A stretch of DNA of 8,517 nucleotides from an uncultured beta proteobacterium (GTDB lineage: Bacteria; Pseudomonadota; Gammaproteobacteria; Burkholderiales; Burkholderiaceae_C), in NCBI GenBank assembly GCA_903958915.1, contig CAJBVC010000627.1:1-8517 (forward strand). Reading direction: 5' to 3'. The position numbers and the translations under genes were made by a program. The notes under the pieces are model-generated. The model was not told the DNA's origin. It did no database searches and saw only the letters and a list, made by a program, of their open reading frames with translations. Positions 7,312 through 8,517 of the stretch are shown one piece after another (the first letter of the stretch is position 1; the number at the start of each line of letters is the position of its first letter).

Positions 7312-8517
7312 TTAACCCTTCATTCGCGACTGTTCGTCTTCGGCAATCCATTGGGCCGCTTTCTCGGCAATCATCAATACCGGTGCGTTGGTATTGCCGC
7401 TGGTGATCACGGGCATGACCCCCGCATCCACCACGCGCAGACCGGTTACGCCGCGCACCTGCAATCGAGCGTTCACCACGGCCATGGGATCATTTTGGGG
7501 GCCATCGACGCGGCCCATTTTGGTGGTGCCAACGGGATGAAAAATCGTGGTGGCTATGTCGCCCGCCAGAGTGGCCAGTTCGGCATCGCTCTGGTACTGA
7601 ACTCCGGGCCTGTACTCCTCTGGAGTAAAAGGAGTGAGGGCGGGCTGGGTCATGATACGGCGTGTGGTGCGCAACGAATCAGCGGCAATCTTGCGGTCCG
7701 CTTCCGTGCTCAGGTAGTTTGGCGCGATGGCTGGCGCATCTTCAAAATCCGGCGTCTTGATGTGCACCGTGCCACGACTGGTGGGATTGAGATTGCACAC
7801 GCTGGCGGTCATGGCATTGAAGTTGTGCAGGGGCTGGCCAAAGGCCTCCAGACTGAGCGGTTGCACGTGGTATTCGAGATTGGGGTAGGGTTGCGATGGA
7901 TCACTGCGGGTGAAGGCGCCCAACTGGCTGGGAGCCATGCTCATGGGGCCGCTGCGATTGAATGCGTACTCCAGACCGATCTTGGCCTTACCCCACAGGG
8001 AACTTGCGCGCACATTCAGTGTGGTGGTGTTGTGTACCTTGAAGACAGCGCGAATCTGCAAGTGGTCTTGCAGGTTTTCACCGACGCCCGCAATATCCTG
8101 CAGCACAGGGATACCGAGCGCTTGTAGGCGCCGCGCCGAACCCAACCCGGAGAGTTCCAGAATCTGGACCGAACCAATGCTGCCAGCACACAAAATGACT
8201 TCGCTGTTGGCCGTGGCACTGACCATGCTGTGCCCGTCCCAAACCTGAACGCCGGTACAACGCAATGCAGCGCTGGCGTCGGCAGCAGGCTCAAGGATCA
8301 GTTTGCTCACCTGGGCGTGGGTCCAAAGCTCGAAATTAGGGCGTGCATAACAGGTGGGCCGCAGAAACGCTTTGGCAGTGTTCCAGCGCCACCCGGTCTT
8401 CTGATTCACCTCAAAGTAGCCCACGCCTTCGTTGTCACCCCGGTTGAAGTCTTCCGTGGCCGGGATGCCGGCCTGCACTGCCGCCTGTGCAAATGCTTCC
8501 AGCACATCCCAGCGCAG
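7312..8517 (-). CDS. GMC family FAD-dependent oxidoreductase (choline/alcohol dehydrogenase-like), 5' end off the window
   Basis: GMC oxidoreductases oxidise alcohols with FAD; close relatives include choline dehydrogenase BetA and alcohol dehydrogenase AlkJ. About 401 C-terminal codons are visible, open to the right edge. The family runs about 530-560 residues, so roughly 130-160 are missing, including the GxGxxG FAD-binding start and GMC signature 1. Visible landmarks are DFNRGDNEGVGYFEV, signature 2 as GSIGSVQILELSGLG (a valine where proline is usual), GVGENLQDHLQ, HPVGTTKMG with the catalytic histidine at 7537-7539, VVDAGVMP, and GNTNAPVLMIAEKAA with the active-site asparagine region near 7387-7395. 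The substrate is uncertain: an aliphatic or aromatic alcohol is as likely as choline, and no betaine-pathway partner is visible. An intrinsic terminator lies about 145 bases after the stop. Confidence 0.93.
   Translation of the reverse strand: MRWDVLEAFAQAAVQAGIPATEDFNRGDNEGVGYFEVNQKTGWRWNTAKAFLRPTCYARPNFELWTHAQVSKLILEPAADASAALRCTGVQVWDGHSMVSATANSEVILCAGSIGSVQILELSGLGSARRLQALGIPVLQDIAGVGENLQDHLQIRAVFKVHNTTTLNVRASSLWGKAKIGLEYAFNRSGPMSMAPSQLGAFTRSDPSQPYPNLEYHVQPLSLEAFGQPLHNFNAMTASVCNLNPTSRGTVHIKTPDFEDAPAIAPNYLSTEADRKIAADSLRTTRRIMTQPALTPFTPEEYRPGVQYQSDAELATLAGDIATTIFHPVGTTKMGRVDGPQNDPMAVVNARLQVRGVTGLRVVDAGVMPVITSGNTNAPVLMIAEKAAQWIAEDEQSRMKG

Noticed and set aside
7246..8127. 293-codon plus-strand open frame opposite the GMC gene
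   Set aside because: It is antisense to a clear GMC reading frame in GC-rich DNA, has no recognisable domain or ribosome binding site, and is explained by codon bias of the real gene.

Overview
The window reads as chromosomal core sequence from a betaproteobacterium, most likely Burkholderiales and probably near Comamonadaceae. The grounds are the moderately high GC, the protein sequences as I recognise them, and a tRNA amidotransferase locus (gatC-gatA) placed divergently beside mreBCD-mrdA. The genus-level guess is inference.

Layout. (1) 1-1552, minus strand: gatC then gatA, whose C-terminal end runs off the left edge. These are subunits of the GatCAB Asp-/Glu-tRNA amidotransferase. (2) 1553-1754: a divergent control region of about 200 bp holding the promoters of both gatCA and the mre operon. 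(3) 1755-6240, plus strand: a tight cell-shape operon, mreB-mreC-mreD-mrdA (actin-like filament, periplasmic scaffold, membrane partner and PBP2 transpeptidase). Gaps are 16 and 28 bases and mreD/mrdA overlap by ATGA. (4) 6253-7017, minus strand: a YfcA-type TSUP membrane transporter, converging on mrdA with only 12 bases between stops. (5) 7018-7311: an intergenic region with a clear minus-strand intrinsic terminator, a second small hairpin, and a 25-bp imperfect inverted repeat upstream of the TSUP gene. (6) 7312-8517, minus strand: the C-terminal three quarters of a GMC-family FAD oxidoreductase, cut by the right edge.

Together, mreB-mrdA encode most of the elongasome that directs lateral wall synthesis in rods. 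The glycosyltransferase rodA, which I would expect next, is absent from the window. gatCA serves translation. The transporter and the GMC enzyme look like unrelated accessory metabolism.

I found no mobile element with a transposase, CRISPR array, tRNA, rRNA or novel multi-gene system. The observations most worth a second look are non-coding or translational: the 25-bp inverted repeat before the TSUP gene, a hairpin-plus-terminator 3' region after the GMC gene, a 10-bp perfect inverted repeat just past the mre operon, and an in-frame A7 slippery run at the mreC end that opens into the mreD frame.
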